From CALWZE01 sp036644375 (GTDB taxonomy: Bacteria > Bacillota > Clostridia > Oscillospirales > Ruminococcaceae), in NCBI GenBank assembly GCA_036644375.1, contig JAVXQD010000008.1, positions 9,405 through 73,404 on the forward strand: a stretch of DNA of 64,000 nucleotides. The letters run 5' to 3'. Shown one piece after another: positions 8,334 to 17,264 of this stretch (its first letter is position 1; each line of letters begins with the position of its first letter). A program made the position numbers and the translations under genes. The notes under the pieces were generated by a model. The model ran no database searches, had not been told where the DNA came from, and worked only from the letters and a program-made list of their open reading frames with translations.

Positions 8334-9221
8334 ATGTTTGGAAGAAGACCTGACGGTATTGCGGTAAAGAGGGGCATTGATCCGATTACCCGTGTCGTCC
8401 CATATATAATGACTGACCGAGTTGATTCCCAGTGCTATTGCACACAGTTTGCAGACGCGGAAATCCTGCAGGCTTATTGCAGAAAAAAACGGGCTGAGGG
8501 TATGAGACTGTCTCAGATGTCCGTGGTAATAGCCGCATACATACGCGCTGTTGCACATATGCCGGAGCTGAACCGATTTGTTATAGGAAAAACCGTTTAT
8601 GCGCGCAAAGAGCTGAGTGTTTCATTTGCAATGACAAAGATTGTGGGGAAAAACGATTTTCTCGAAACAACGGTGAAAGTTCAATTTGACCCGCGCGATA
8701 CAATATATCAGGTTGCCGATAAGGTTGAAACCACCATAGAAACCAACCGTGTAATCAGCAATCAGAACAATACGGACAAGGTTGTGAATATCCTGCTCGC
8801 TATTCCGGGCTTGGTTGGGATTGCGACAATTATTCTAAAAGGAATGGATCGCTTCGGTCTTATGCCGCACGCGATTATAGATGCGTCGCCCTTTCATACG
8901 AGCATGTTTATCACAAACGTCGCATCCATCAAGCTTAACACCCTGCACCATCATCTTTATAAATTCGGTTCAACTACCGTGTTTTTGGGACTCGGCAACA
9001 AGGTATCCAAAATTAAACTTGACCGAGACGGCAAGCTGACCCAAAAGAAATTTTATCCTATTGCCGTCACAACCGATGAGCGTGTTGCGCCGGGTGCGGT
9101 ATATGGCATGGCATTTCAGTATCTTGATAAATATCTCAAGCACCCCGAGCTGCTTGAGCAGCCCATATCGCCGGAGGAACTGCGCTTTGACTATCACGCC
9201 GAATATGTCGGCAGAAAGTAA
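8334..9221 (+). CDS. stand-alone 2-oxoacid dehydrogenase E2-like acyltransferase fold, catalytic His missing
   Basis: 295-aa protein that resembles only the catalytic domain of dihydrolipoamide acyltransferases; it has no lipoyl or E1/E3-binding domain. The C-terminal segment TDERVAPGAVYGMAFQYLDK aligns by eye with the E2 active-site region, usually DHRVVDGA. The catalytic His is Glu here and the following Asp is Pro. The ITN segment matches the usual conserved ISN region. It is therefore probably not an ordinary acyltransferase; a structural or binding role, or different chemistry, is possible. It stands alone with its own promoter. AAGGGGG precedes the ATG. Confidence 0.75.
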   Translation: MFGRRPDGIAVKRGIDPITRVVPYIMTDRVDSQCYCTQFADAEILQAYCRKKRAEGMRLSQMSVVIAAYIRAVAHMPELNRFVIGKTVYARKELSVSFAMTKIVGKNDFLETTVKVQFDPRDTIYQVADKVETTIETNRVISNQNNTDKVVNILLAIPGLVGIATIILKGMDRFGLMPHAIIDASPFHTSMFITNVASIKLNTLHHHLYKFGSTTVFLGLGNKVSKIKLDRDGKLTQKKFYPIAVTTDERVAPGAVYGMAFQYLDKYLKHPELLEQPISPEELRFDYHAEYVGRK

Positions 9222-9266
9222 GCGAGAGCTGCAACAATAAGTTCCGCATTTTGCACATATATATTA

Positions 9267-9299
9267 TACGGAGGGCATTGCAAAACAATGCCCTCCGTA
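9267..9299. repeat. 14-bp perfect hairpin without T tract
   Basis: Inverted repeat of 14 bp per arm around CAAAA (arms ACGGAGGGCATTG and its complement plus one pair), 46 bases after the E2-like gene. There is no T run on either side, so it is not a standard intrinsic terminator. The left arm contains GGAGGG. Confidence 0.7.
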
Positions 9300-9399
9300 A
9301 TGAAAACAGTCAATATGCCATGGATAGCGCAGCTTTGCTTGTATAATCAAACCGATTTTCCGGATTTCCCGATAAAAGTCGGTATCTCAATTCCGTTTG

Positions 9400-9428
9400 T
9401 TGATGATGCCCTCTGTGTCTGTTATGAT
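9400..9428 (+). promoter_or_regulatory. promoter of the ABC export operon
   Basis: TTGATG, 17-base spacer, TATGAT, with TG one base before the -10 (extended form). It lies 70 bases before the ATPase gene. Confidence 0.6.
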
Positions 9429-9497
9429 AAACTCTGAAAAATATCGGCGAACCGACAAATGGCGGCGCGCGAAAATAATAAAATGGAGCAATGATAA

Positions 9498-10208
9498 ATG
9501 CCCGAAATAATCAAGGTGGATAAGGTACACAAAATTTACAGAGTCGGAGAAACTCTTGTGCGTGCGCTTGCCGGAGTTTCTATGTCTGTTGAGCGCGGGG
9601 AATTTGTTGCGATAACCGGGCCGTCCGGATCGGGAAAATCGACCCTTTTAAATGTGCTGGCAGGTCTTGAACCTGTTACGGCGGGTGAAATCACGATTTG
9701 CGGCGAATCCATAGAAGAGCTTTCGGAAAATGAGCTGGTTCGGTTCAGGCGTGAAAACGTCGGTTTTATTTTCCAGTCGTACAATCTCATCGCCTCGATG
9801 AACGCAGAGGAAAACGTCGCTCTTTCGCTGATGTTCCGAGGGGAGGGCAAATCGTCCCGATTGGAAAAAGCGCGTATTATGCTCGCGACGGTCGGACTTG
9901 CGGACAGGTGCAAAAACAAGCCAATGCAGATGTCAGGCGGACAGCAGCAGCGAGTCGGTATTGCACGTGCGCTCGTTGTTCAGCCTAAAATCATATTTGC
10001 CGATGAGCCGACAGGCAACCTTGACAGCAAAAGCGGCGCGGAGGTTATTGCGCTTATAAGGCGCATTGTCCGGGAACAAAACCAAACCGTGGTAATGGTC
10101 ACCCACGATTTGAAGCTCGCCCACGAGGCGGACCGAATTATACATATCATGGACGGAAGAGTCCTTAAAGAAGAAATTACAAAAGCTACAACAAGAGGTA
10201 ACGAATAA
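9498..10208 (+). CDS. ABC transporter ATP-binding protein (MacB/LolD type)
   Basis: 236-aa ATPase of an exporter. Walker A GPSGSGKST is at residues 41-49, the signature SGGQQQR and Walker B IIFADEP follow, with the FQSYNLI Q-loop and H-loop in VTHD. The FADEPTGNLDS pattern is typical of the MacB/LolD/FtsE branch. It is the first gene of a three-gene operon with an adaptor and a MacB-type permease. GGAG precedes the ATG by nine bases. Confidence 0.92.
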   Translation: MPEIIKVDKVHKIYRVGETLVRALAGVSMSVERGEFVAITGPSGSGKSTLLNVLAGLEPVTAGEITICGESIEELSENELVRFRRENVGFIFQSYNLIASMNAEENVALSLMFRGEGKSSRLEKARIMLATVGLADRCKNKPMQMSGGQQQRVGIARALVVQPKIIFADEPTGNLDSKSGAEVIALIRRIVREQNQTVVMVTHDLKLAHEADRIIHIMDGRVLKEEITKATTRGNE

Positions 10209-11650
10209 TGAGAAGAATTGCAGCATTAATTTCCTGCGCCGTAATTGCGCTCGCGGCGTTTGCGCCCGCTGTTATGGCAGGCACAACACCCCCTCCGCCG
10301 GCGGCGCCGCCGACCGCTCCCACATTTATGATGGACGGAAATGCTCCCAAATACGAGCTTGGCGAGTCTATCGGCGGATTTAATATAACGGTTCAGGATA
10401 TACATATCGATCCTCCTGCCACACCAACAGCTGTTAATAATGTGCGTATAGAGCTTTTGACCTCAAGTGATCTGACAAAATATCCATTTGAGATTGTGCA
10501 GCAGACCTACATGTCTCCTGTTATAGCGGCAGTCGGCAAAACCTATACATACAAAGTTCCATCTCTGCGTGTGCGCGGCGATGCGACTGTCGGTTATTAC
10601 GATTTGCCGATAAAAGTTTACTATGATTTTGGAACCGTTCCCAGCAGTGAGGACCTTACTTTCAGAGTCTTTGTAGGTCCGTCGGCAAACCAGCATCAGG
10701 CATCTGCGGATACTCATATACCCAAAGTGATTATTTCAGGATTTACAACAAATCCGACTCCTGTTGTCGCAGGCGAGGATTTTGTGCTTAATGTAACTTT
10801 TAAAAACACCTCAGCCTCGGGTTCGGTATCGAATATGAAGGCGGCACTCAGCTCCTCCGACTCAACCTTCAACCCCGTTTCTGGAAGCTCGACACTGTTC
10901 ATTGAGGGGCTTGCTCCCGGCGCAACAAAGAGCATGACAATAAAGCTTCACGCAAAGGCGGATGCGGCACCTGGTTCTTACAATGCATCGTTTGCACTAA
11001 ATTATGATACATCCGTTCCTACAAAGGATAACGCACCCGTAACCGACACTGAGGTTGTCGCAATCCCCGTCAAGCAGGTGCCAAAGGTGCAGGTCTCCAA
11101 AATGCAGGTTACTCCCAGCGAGATATTCGCCGGAAACGATATAAACATTATGACAAGCGTCAATAACACCGGTAAAGCAACGGTGTATAACGTCAATGTC
11201 AAAGTTACCGATACCAAAAATTTATTTTCTCTCGGTGAACAGTATCTCGGAAATCTGCTGTCGGGCGCGTCGGGTGCGGTTGACCTTTATGTCACACCAA
11301 AAACAGTGGGCAGCACCTCTCTTCAGCTCAACATCACCTATGAGGATGAAAACGGAAACAGCTTTAACAATACACAGACCTATGATGCCACTGTCGGCGA
11401 AAAAGGCATTAGCGGCGGTGATATGGGCGGGGTTATGCCCGGTGGGGATATAATTCCGGAGAAGACCGGCGGAATAGGGTGGTGGATATGGATTGTTTTG
11501 GCAGTGATTGTCGCTGCAATAGTGATTGCTGTGCTGCTTAAGCGCAAGCGCACCAAAGCGCGGACACAGCGTGACCGTCTTGAGGCAAAACGTCTTGAGG
11601 AAGAATATTTAAATACACAGTTTGACCCTCGTGAGGATACCAGAGTATGA
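10208..11650 (+). CDS. secreted, C-terminally anchored adaptor protein of the ABC export module (COG1361-like)
   Basis: 480 aa. A signal peptide (residues 1-24, ending VMAG) and a Pro-rich stretch are followed by beta-sandwich repeats of the CARDB/NEW3 kind seen in COG1361 proteins (NPTPVVAGEDFVLNVTF, later VTPSEIFAGNDINI). A C-terminal membrane helix (about 428-450) follows a Gly-rich linker and ends in a basic, charged tail. The body is therefore outside the cell. The gene sits between the ATPase and the permease and overlaps both (1 and 4 bases), so a joint function is likely, perhaps like a periplasmic adaptor; that part is inference. Confidence 0.75.
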   Translation: MRRIAALISCAVIALAAFAPAVMAGTTPPPPAAPPTAPTFMMDGNAPKYELGESIGGFNITVQDIHIDPPATPTAVNNVRIELLTSSDLTKYPFEIVQQTYMSPVIAAVGKTYTYKVPSLRVRGDATVGYYDLPIKVYYDFGTVPSSEDLTFRVFVGPSANQHQASADTHIPKVIISGFTTNPTPVVAGEDFVLNVTFKNTSASGSVSNMKAALSSSDSTFNPVSGSSTLFIEGLAPGATKSMTIKLHAKADAAPGSYNASFALNYDTSVPTKDNAPVTDTEVVAIPVKQVPKVQVSKMQVTPSEIFAGNDINIMTSVNNTGKATVYNVNVKVTDTKNLFSLGEQYLGNLLSGASGAVDLYVTPKTVGSTSLQLNITYEDENGNSFNNTQTYDATVGEKGISGGDMGGVMPGGDIIPEKTGGIGWWIWIVLAVIVAAIVIAVLLKRKRTKARTQRDRLEAKRLEEEYLNTQFDPREDTRV

Positions 11651-13011
11651 GATTCTATGAACTGTTAAAGTTCAGCTTTATGAATCTGTGGCGGCGCAAG
11701 CTCAGAACGAGTCTGACGCTTTTGGGCGTTATGATCGGAACAGCTTCGATCGTCGTCATGATGTCACTTGGAATTGGCCTAAACCATTCCTACATCAAGC
11801 AGATTGAGGACAGCGGAACTTTAACTCTTATCACGGTAAATAACTACGGCGGCGGAATGGGTATGGGCGGCGGAATGGCCGTGGCTTCTATCAAAGGCGG
11901 CCCACACACCGACAGCACCAGCCAACTCAAGCTTGACAAGGACGCCATCACCTCGTTTAAAAATATTGAGCATGTCACAAAGACATCCCCGGTTTACGAA
12001 TTCAGCGTACTTGCACAGTTCGGAAAATATCAAGCTAACCTTAATATCAATGCGCTTGAATACGATATGCTTACAGCGCTCAATCTTCCGGTACTTAAAG
12101 GCGAGCTTCCCCGGCGAGGAGACCCTCTGACCTTTATTGCAGGCAGCAAGGTCGGGTTTAATTTCTATGACCCGAAAGGCAACACCGATATGATGTGGGG
12201 AGAGCAAACCGAGCCTACGGTTGATCTTTATGACTCTCAGCTGTTTGTTGTCTATGACATGGACAAATACTATCAGGCGCAGAGCGATCCGAAAATCAAA
12301 ATGCCCAAAAAATACCTTATGAATACCTCAGCTCTTTTGGGCGTGGAGTCTACAGAATACGGTTGGTCACAGTATGACTATAACGTATACGCCGACCTCG
12401 GTGCCGTTGAGGATACCTTTCAGAAAGTGTTTAAAAAGCACGCATGGCCAAATCAGCCTGTAGACAAAAAAGGCAAGCCTGTCAACCCTATGACCTACAA
12501 TTCGGCATATGTACTTGTCGATGACATCAACAATGTCGCGGCAGTGCAAAAGACTATAACGGATATGGGCTTTCAGGCCTCCAGCGACATGGATTATCTT
12601 AAATCCATGCAGGAGCAATCAAAGATGATCCAGTACGTACTCGCGGGAATAGGAAGTGTTTCGCTGCTTGTCGCCGCAATAGGTATTGCCAACACCATGC
12701 TGATGAGTATATTTGAGAGGACAAAGGAAATAGGAATTTTCAAGGTTCTCGGATGTTCTCTCGGAAATATTCGCTCAATGTTCCTTACCGAGGCCGCACT
12801 AATCGGATTTTCAGGGGGAACGCTGGGGCTGGTACTCAGTTTAACGCTGTCGAAAATTATCAACCTGTTTATTGGCGAAATCTCCGTTGTGCCATTTTGG
12901 TTAGCTATGCTCGGGCTTGGGTTCGCGGTCATAGTCGGAATGGTTGCGGGTCTTTCACCTGCGATTCGCGCGACAAAGCTCTCCCCCCTTGAAGCCATAC
13001 GCACGCTGTAG
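11647..13011 (+). CDS. ABC transporter permease, MacB/FtsX type
   Basis: 454 aa. One N-terminal membrane helix (after MNLWRRKLRTSLTLLGVMIG), a large extracytoplasmic domain of about 290 residues, then three C-terminal helices of the FtsX domain (from YVLAGIGSVSLLVAAIGIANTM). RTKEIGIFKVLG is the typical coupling segment. MacB-like permeases drive mechanotransmission or export rather than classical channel transport. A Gly/Met-rich stretch (GGGMGMGGGMA) lies early in the external domain. The start overlaps the adaptor stop as ATGA. Confidence 0.9.
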   Translation: MRFYELLKFSFMNLWRRKLRTSLTLLGVMIGTASIVVMMSLGIGLNHSYIKQIEDSGTLTLITVNNYGGGMGMGGGMAVASIKGGPHTDSTSQLKLDKDAITSFKNIEHVTKTSPVYEFSVLAQFGKYQANLNINALEYDMLTALNLPVLKGELPRRGDPLTFIAGSKVGFNFYDPKGNTDMMWGEQTEPTVDLYDSQLFVVYDMDKYYQAQSDPKIKMPKKYLMNTSALLGVESTEYGWSQYDYNVYADLGAVEDTFQKVFKKHAWPNQPVDKKGKPVNPMTYNSAYVLVDDINNVAAVQKTITDMGFQASSDMDYLKSMQEQSKMIQYVLAGIGSVSLLVAAIGIANTMLMSIFERTKEIGIFKVLGCSLGNIRSMFLTEAALIGFSGGTLGLVLSLTLSKIINLFIGEISVVPFWLAMLGLGFAVIVGMVAGLSPAIRATKLSPLEAIRTL

Positions 13012-13117
13012 CGCAGCTACACTATTGAAATATGAAGCTGTTTTTTGAAGGAAAAGCCCGGATCGACTGAAACGCCAATCTGGGTATATAATTAATGAAT
13101 AATACAAGGGGTTTAAA

Positions 13118-13750
13118 ATGAAAAACAAAAGCGCCGTGTGGCGCGAACTTAAAAAATTCTGCATCCTTATGCTGGGTGCTTCGATTTTGTCTTTTGGTCT
13201 TTACAATGTTCACGCGCAAAGCAACATCACCGAGGGCGGAGTGCTTGGAATGACGCTCTTTTTAAAACATTGGTTCAATATATCCCCGTCATATTCCGGA
13301 TTCGTAATGGACATGCTGTGTTATCTTCTCGGCTTTAAATATCTCGGAAAGAGTTTTGCAAAGTACTCGCTCGTTGCGAGTCTCACATTCGCGGCAAGCT
13401 ACCGTGTTTGGGAGCTGTTCCCACCCTTGATACCGGATATGTCAGAAATACCCGTACTGGCAGCTGTGGTCGGAGCATTGTTTGTAGGCATAGGTGTCGG
13501 TCTTGTCGTGCGAATCGGCGGCGCCTCGGGCGGAGATGATGCGCTTGGCCTTACAATTTCAAAGAAATTCGGTATTCCCATCTCAAGAGCTTATTTTTTC
13601 ACCGACTTTGTTGTGCTTGTCTTATCAATATCTTATATACCGATATCCAACATTCTCTGCTCGCTCATAACGGTTACGCTGTCCAGCTTCATAATCGGCA
13701 AAATACACGCCGTCGGCTGTCCCGTTAAAGCTGCGGAGCCGCAATTGTAA
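13118..13750 (+). CDS. YitT-family membrane protein
   Basis: 210-aa protein with five or six membrane helices and the typical YitT segments GLYNVHAQSNITEGGVLG and GLVVRIGGASGGDDALG. The usual C-terminal cytoplasmic DUF2179 domain of larger YitT proteins is absent; it ends shortly after the last helix. Function is unknown for the family. AAGGGG precedes the ATG. It is about 100 bases after the ABC operon and may be read from it. Confidence 0.8.
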   Translation: MKNKSAVWRELKKFCILMLGASILSFGLYNVHAQSNITEGGVLGMTLFLKHWFNISPSYSGFVMDMLCYLLGFKYLGKSFAKYSLVASLTFAASYRVWELFPPLIPDMSEIPVLAAVVGALFVGIGVGLVVRIGGASGGDDALGLTISKKFGIPISRAYFFTDFVVLVLSISYIPISNILCSLITVTLSSFIIGKIHAVGCPVKAAEPQL

Positions 13751-13774
13751 TTCAAGTAACGAAAATAAGAAATG

Positions 13775-13829
13775 AAAAATCTCCAACCCGCAATTGCTCA
13801 ATATGAGCCTTGGGCTTGGAGATTTTTTG
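13775..13829 (+). terminator. intrinsic terminator
   Basis: AAAAATCTCCAA pairs with TTGGAGATTTTTT around a 25-base inner part. It ends the ABC/YitT transcript. Confidence 0.8.
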
Positions 13830-13873
13830 ACATGATTACAATTGCAAAGCAGTATCCTTAAAAAAGCTTGTGT

Positions 13874-13923
13874 TTTGAGAGACAGTACAATCTCTCAAAT
13901 TGACCGACATGCCTAAACGGCAT
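13874..13923 (-). terminator. hairpin pair after the minus-strand leg genes
   Basis: Two hairpins: an 8-bp stem TTTGAGAG/CTCTCAAA (10-base loop) at 13874-13899 and ATGCC/GGCAT at 13909-13923. On the minus strand they follow the aldo/keto reductase gene, and a T run comes some bases later (GCTTTTTT). Probably a terminator, but not a textbook one. Confidence 0.35.
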
Positions 13924-13960
13924 TATTCTTCAAATACTTTGGGGAGACTTGAGATTCCTA

Positions 13961-14968
13961 TTACAAAAATGTTCTGAAATCAGCCAGATTCTTTTTGAGC
14001 AGCTCGGGGATTTTGAGATTATACGGACATTTGGTCATACACTGCCCGCAATTGATGCAGTCCTCTATTTTGTTCATTTTATCAATCCACCCCGCTGTGG
14101 TATATTCAGGAACAGGGGCGCGACGGAGCATAAGAGACATGCGATTACAGTTATTAATTTCTATTCCCTGCGGACAGGGCATACAATATCCGCACCCGCG
14201 GCAGAAATCTCCGCAAAGCTCTCTGCGGTCCGCCTCAATAACAGATTTTATCTCCTCGGTCATCACAGGCGGATTATCGTTGAAGCTCAAAAATTCATCA
14301 AGCTCGTTTTCGCGCTGTATTCCCCAAATAGGAAGGGTATTGTCATACTGTGAAAGATAAGCATACGCTGCATCCGCACGTGTTATAAGACCGCCGGAAA
14401 GTCCTTTCATTGCGATAAATCCGACATTGTTGCGTCTGCAAAGATTTACCAGCGTGATATCATTTTCTGTCGCAAGATAGCTGAACGGAAACTGTACGGT
14501 ATCGTATAAACCGCATTCGGCTGCCTGTGTCGCCACATGAATGCGGTGATTTGTTATGCCGATAAACTTGATTTTACCCTCCGCTTTTGCTTCGAGCATG
14601 GCCTCGTAAAGCCCTGTTCCGTCATTTGGCATAGGACAAAACGGCGTGTTGTGAAACTGATATATGTCTATATAATCGGTTTTTAAAACCTTGAGACTCG
14701 TTTCAAGATCCGCTCGAAATTCAGCTGCGGTTACTGCCGGAGTTTTAGTGGCAAGGATTAAATTCGCCCTGACATCGCTCAGCGCATTCCCGATTTTCTC
14801 CTCGCTGTCGGAATAGACACGGGATGTGTCAAAAAAGCGAATTCCATTATCGTATGCCTTTCGCAGAAGATATTGAGCTGTTTCGTGTGAATCGCGCTGA
14901 ATCGGCAGAGCGCCGAATCCGTTTCGGTTCACAGAAATATTTGTACGTCCGAGTGTGACGGTTTTCAT
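13961..14968 (-). CDS. aldo/keto reductase with C-terminal 4Fe-4S ferredoxin domain
   Basis: 335 aa. Residues 1-245 are an aldo/keto reductase barrel (LGRTNISVNRNGFGALPI, FFDTSRVY with the catalytic Asp and Tyr, the Lys of ATKTP). The C-terminal part has two Cys clusters, CGDFCRGCGYCMPCP and CINCGQCMTKCP, as in bacterial ferredoxin domains. This fusion is common in anaerobes, and the physiological substrate is generally unknown. It is the last gene after the three leg genes, 53 bases downstream, and may or may not belong to that pathway. Confidence 0.88.
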   Translation of the reverse strand: MKTVTLGRTNISVNRNGFGALPIQRDSHETAQYLLRKAYDNGIRFFDTSRVYSDSEEKIGNALSDVRANLILATKTPAVTAAEFRADLETSLKVLKTDYIDIYQFHNTPFCPMPNDGTGLYEAMLEAKAEGKIKFIGITNHRIHVATQAAECGLYDTVQFPFSYLATENDITLVNLCRRNNVGFIAMKGLSGGLITRADAAYAYLSQYDNTLPIWGIQRENELDEFLSFNDNPPVMTEEIKSVIEADRRELCGDFCRGCGYCMPCPQGIEINNCNRMSLMLRRAPVPEYTTAGWIDKMNKIEDCINCGQCMTKCPYNLKIPELLKKNLADFRTFL

Positions 14969-15021
14969 ATCTTTACTTCCTTAATTTAAATGACAGAGTC
15001 TGCATTTTTGTCCGTCAGACA

Positions 15022-16059
15022 TTATTTCAGCTTGTCCTCAACACTTTTTAAATCCTCAAGCTGTCCTATATCAATAAAGCATTCCTCATCTATCGTATAG
15101 GCCGAAACGCGCTTTCCCTCGGTGCGGCATTTTTCAACGATTTCGGTTATCGGTGTAAATGTGTCATCGGGAATCATTTCAATAAATTCCTGAGAGACAA
15201 CATAGAAACCGGTATTTGTCAAAAAATCAAAGCTCGGCTTTTCAACTAAATTTATTACCGCGCCGTCCTCTGCGACCTCAACGACTCCGTAAGGAATTGA
15301 AAATTTCTTTTTAGCGCACACGAGCGTGATAACGCTGTTTGTGCGTTTGTGCAGCTCGAGAATTTCCTCATAGTCCGCTTCAATTACCGAGTCGCAATTT
15401 GTGACAAAAACAGGTCCGTCAAAACGTCCCTTGTAAAAGCAAAGCCCTCCGCCGGTGCCGAGAGGCTTATCCTCATCTACAAAGTCTATGTTAATTCCGG
15501 TGTCCACCTCTGAAAAATATGATTTAATCAAATTTTTCTTGTAGTTTACAACAAGTGAAAAATCTGTGCATCCGAATTTTTTGAATCTGTTTAAAATCTG
15601 CTCGGTTATTGTTATTTTCCCGACCGGAATAAGGGGCTTGGGTAGAATGTCGGTATATGGCAGAAGCCTTGTGCCCAGCCCGCCCGCCATCATTATGACC
15701 GGAGTTTTGAGATTGGATTTTTCACGGTGAATCGTGTCGTTTTTAAAGACCAAAGCGTGAATCCGCTCACTTGAATCCAACATCGGCACGCAGGTAAGAT
15801 CTCGCTTATCGACGATTTCACGCGCTACAGCCTCATGGAATCCCTGAACAAAGAACGGCTTTTTCGATGCGATATCGCCCGCCGGTTTTGACATTTTTCC
15901 GCCCTTGAGCAGGTGCCTGCGAATATCGCCGTCGGTTACAACTCCCTCAAGCTTTCCGTCCGGCGCTATGAACAGCACCTTGTACAGATTCGCCTCAAGA
16001 ATTTCAAGACATTCGGATACCGTAATTTTTCCGTCAATTATATAGTCCTTGTAGTTCGT
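15022..16059 (-). CDS. CBS-domain sugar nucleotidyltransferase (PtmE/LegX type), likely ACG start
   Basis: In Campylobacter-type pathways PtmE activates glucosamine 1-phosphate to GDP-GlcN, feeding legionaminate synthesis. Here a CBS pair (about residues 1-115, with VTDGDIRRHLL) precedes a nucleotidyltransferase (MMAGGLGTRLLPYTDILPKP, and FVTNCD for metal binding). The first ATG, GTG or TTG in frame is a GTG at 15978, which would cut the first CBS domain in half. The reading frame stays open upstream and codes NYKDYIIDGKITVSECLEIL, as in full-length relatives. GGGGTGG lies seven bases before an ACG at 16059, so I place the start there (345 aa). A sequencing error is the alternative. Confidence 0.75.
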   Translation of the reverse strand, partial: TNYKDYIIDGKITVSECLEILEANLYKVLFIAPDGKLEGVVTDGDIRRHLLKGGKMSKPAGDIASKKPFFVQGFHEAVAREIVDKRDLTCVPMLDSSERIHALVFKNDTIHREKSNLKTPVIMMAGGLGTRLLPYTDILPKPLIPVGKITITEQILNRFKKFGCTDFSLVVNYKKNLIKSYFSEVDTGINIDFVDEDKPLGTGGGLCFYKGRFDGPVFVTNCDSVIEADYEEILELHKRTNSVITLVCAKKKFSIPYGVVEVAEDGAVINLVEKPSFDFLTNTGFYVVSQEFIEMIPDDTFTPITEIVEKCRTEGKRVSAYTIDEECFIDIGQLEDLKSVEDKLK

Positions 16060-16086
16060 AAAAACACCACCCCGTATTTTATAAGC

Positions 16087-17232
16087 TTACCGCATTATTT
16101 CTTTTATGGCAGACGCTGTTCGGGCTATGTCTTGTTTTGAGAGATTGGTGGAGCATGGCAGGTTTACAACGCGATCATGAAAACCCAATGCCTTTTCAAT
16201 TTTGAAGGCAGGGTAATTTTTATATGGCTTTAAACGATGCATAAGCTCCCAAATCGGACGAGTCTGAATACCCCGCTTTTCAAGCTCGGACATCAGATAA
16301 TCGCGCTTTGCGGCGTTTGGTGCAAGATAGGAGTAAAACCAGCGATTGCACTCAATGTCATCTCGGAAAGGATACAGCTCAATTCCGTCCGCTTTATATA
16401 ATTTGTAGTTGTCGTTCTTGATTTTTATAAAGCCGCATAGCTGCTCCATTTGTGCGACACCGAGCGCTGCCTGAATATTTGTCAGACGATAGTTATACCC
16501 CACCTCGTCATGCACAAATCGAAAAGCGTCGGTTTTGGCCTGCTGACTCAAAAATCTAATATGCTCAAGCTTGTCGCTGTGTCTGCTGACAACCGCACCG
16601 CCTCCGCCTGTGGTTATGATTTTATTGCCGTTGAACGAAAACACACCGATATCTCCAATGGTACCGCTGTGCTTGCCCGCATAACGCCCTGACAAATACC
16701 GCGAGCCAAGACTCTCGCACGCATCCTCGACTACCGCGAGGTTAAACTCGGAGGCTATATCCATTATAGATTCCATATCGGCGAGATTGCCGAAAACATG
16801 AACTGCATTTATGCATTTCACGCGCTTGTCGAGCTTTTTGTCAAAAAGCTGACCGCCGCGAAGCTCGCATTCACTCTCACAGTATTCGCGCAGCTTTTCA
16901 GTGTCCATGCAGAGGGTATCGTCGCAGTCCATAAACACCGGAGTCGCCCCGATATAGGCAACGGGGTTGACCGTCGCGATAAAGGTGAGTGTCGGAACAA
17001 TGACAATATCATCGCGTGTGACACCCATCTCCATAAGGGCAAGATGCAGTCCCGCCGTTCCGCTCTGACACGCGACCGCCCCGTCTGCTCCGGTAAACTC
17101 GGCAATTTGCTTTTCAAAATCCTTTATGTAAGGACCTGCTGTAGAAACCCACTCTGCCTCAATAGCCTCATCCATATATTTTTTCTCATTACCGCGCAAA
17201 TTCGGAACGGACAGAGGAATAAAATCCGACAT
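16087..17232 (-). CDS. legC: PLP-dependent aminotransferase, LegC type
   Basis: Transfers an amino group to the 4-keto sugar made by LegB in the legionaminate route. 381 aa from MSDFIPLSVPNLRGNE. It is a DegT/DnrJ/EryC1 fold with D170 (VVEDACESLGS) at the pyridine nitrogen and Schiff-base K204 in FSFNGNKIITTGGGG. A longer reading from 17316 is rejected because GAGGCG lies seven bases before the ATG at 17232 and the family starts there. It follows legB by 32 bases and precedes the nucleotidyltransferase by 27. Confidence 0.9.
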   Translation of the reverse strand: MSDFIPLSVPNLRGNEKKYMDEAIEAEWVSTAGPYIKDFEKQIAEFTGADGAVACQSGTAGLHLALMEMGVTRDDIVIVPTLTFIATVNPVAYIGATPVFMDCDDTLCMDTEKLREYCESECELRGGQLFDKKLDKRVKCINAVHVFGNLADMESIMDIASEFNLAVVEDACESLGSRYLSGRYAGKHSGTIGDIGVFSFNGNKIITTGGGGAVVSRHSDKLEHIRFLSQQAKTDAFRFVHDEVGYNYRLTNIQAALGVAQMEQLCGFIKIKNDNYKLYKADGIELYPFRDDIECNRWFYSYLAPNAAKRDYLMSELEKRGIQTRPIWELMHRLKPYKNYPAFKIEKALGFHDRVVNLPCSTNLSKQDIARTASAIKEIMR

Positions 17233-17264
17233 TGAAAATCGCCTCGATTCTTTAAATATGTTAA

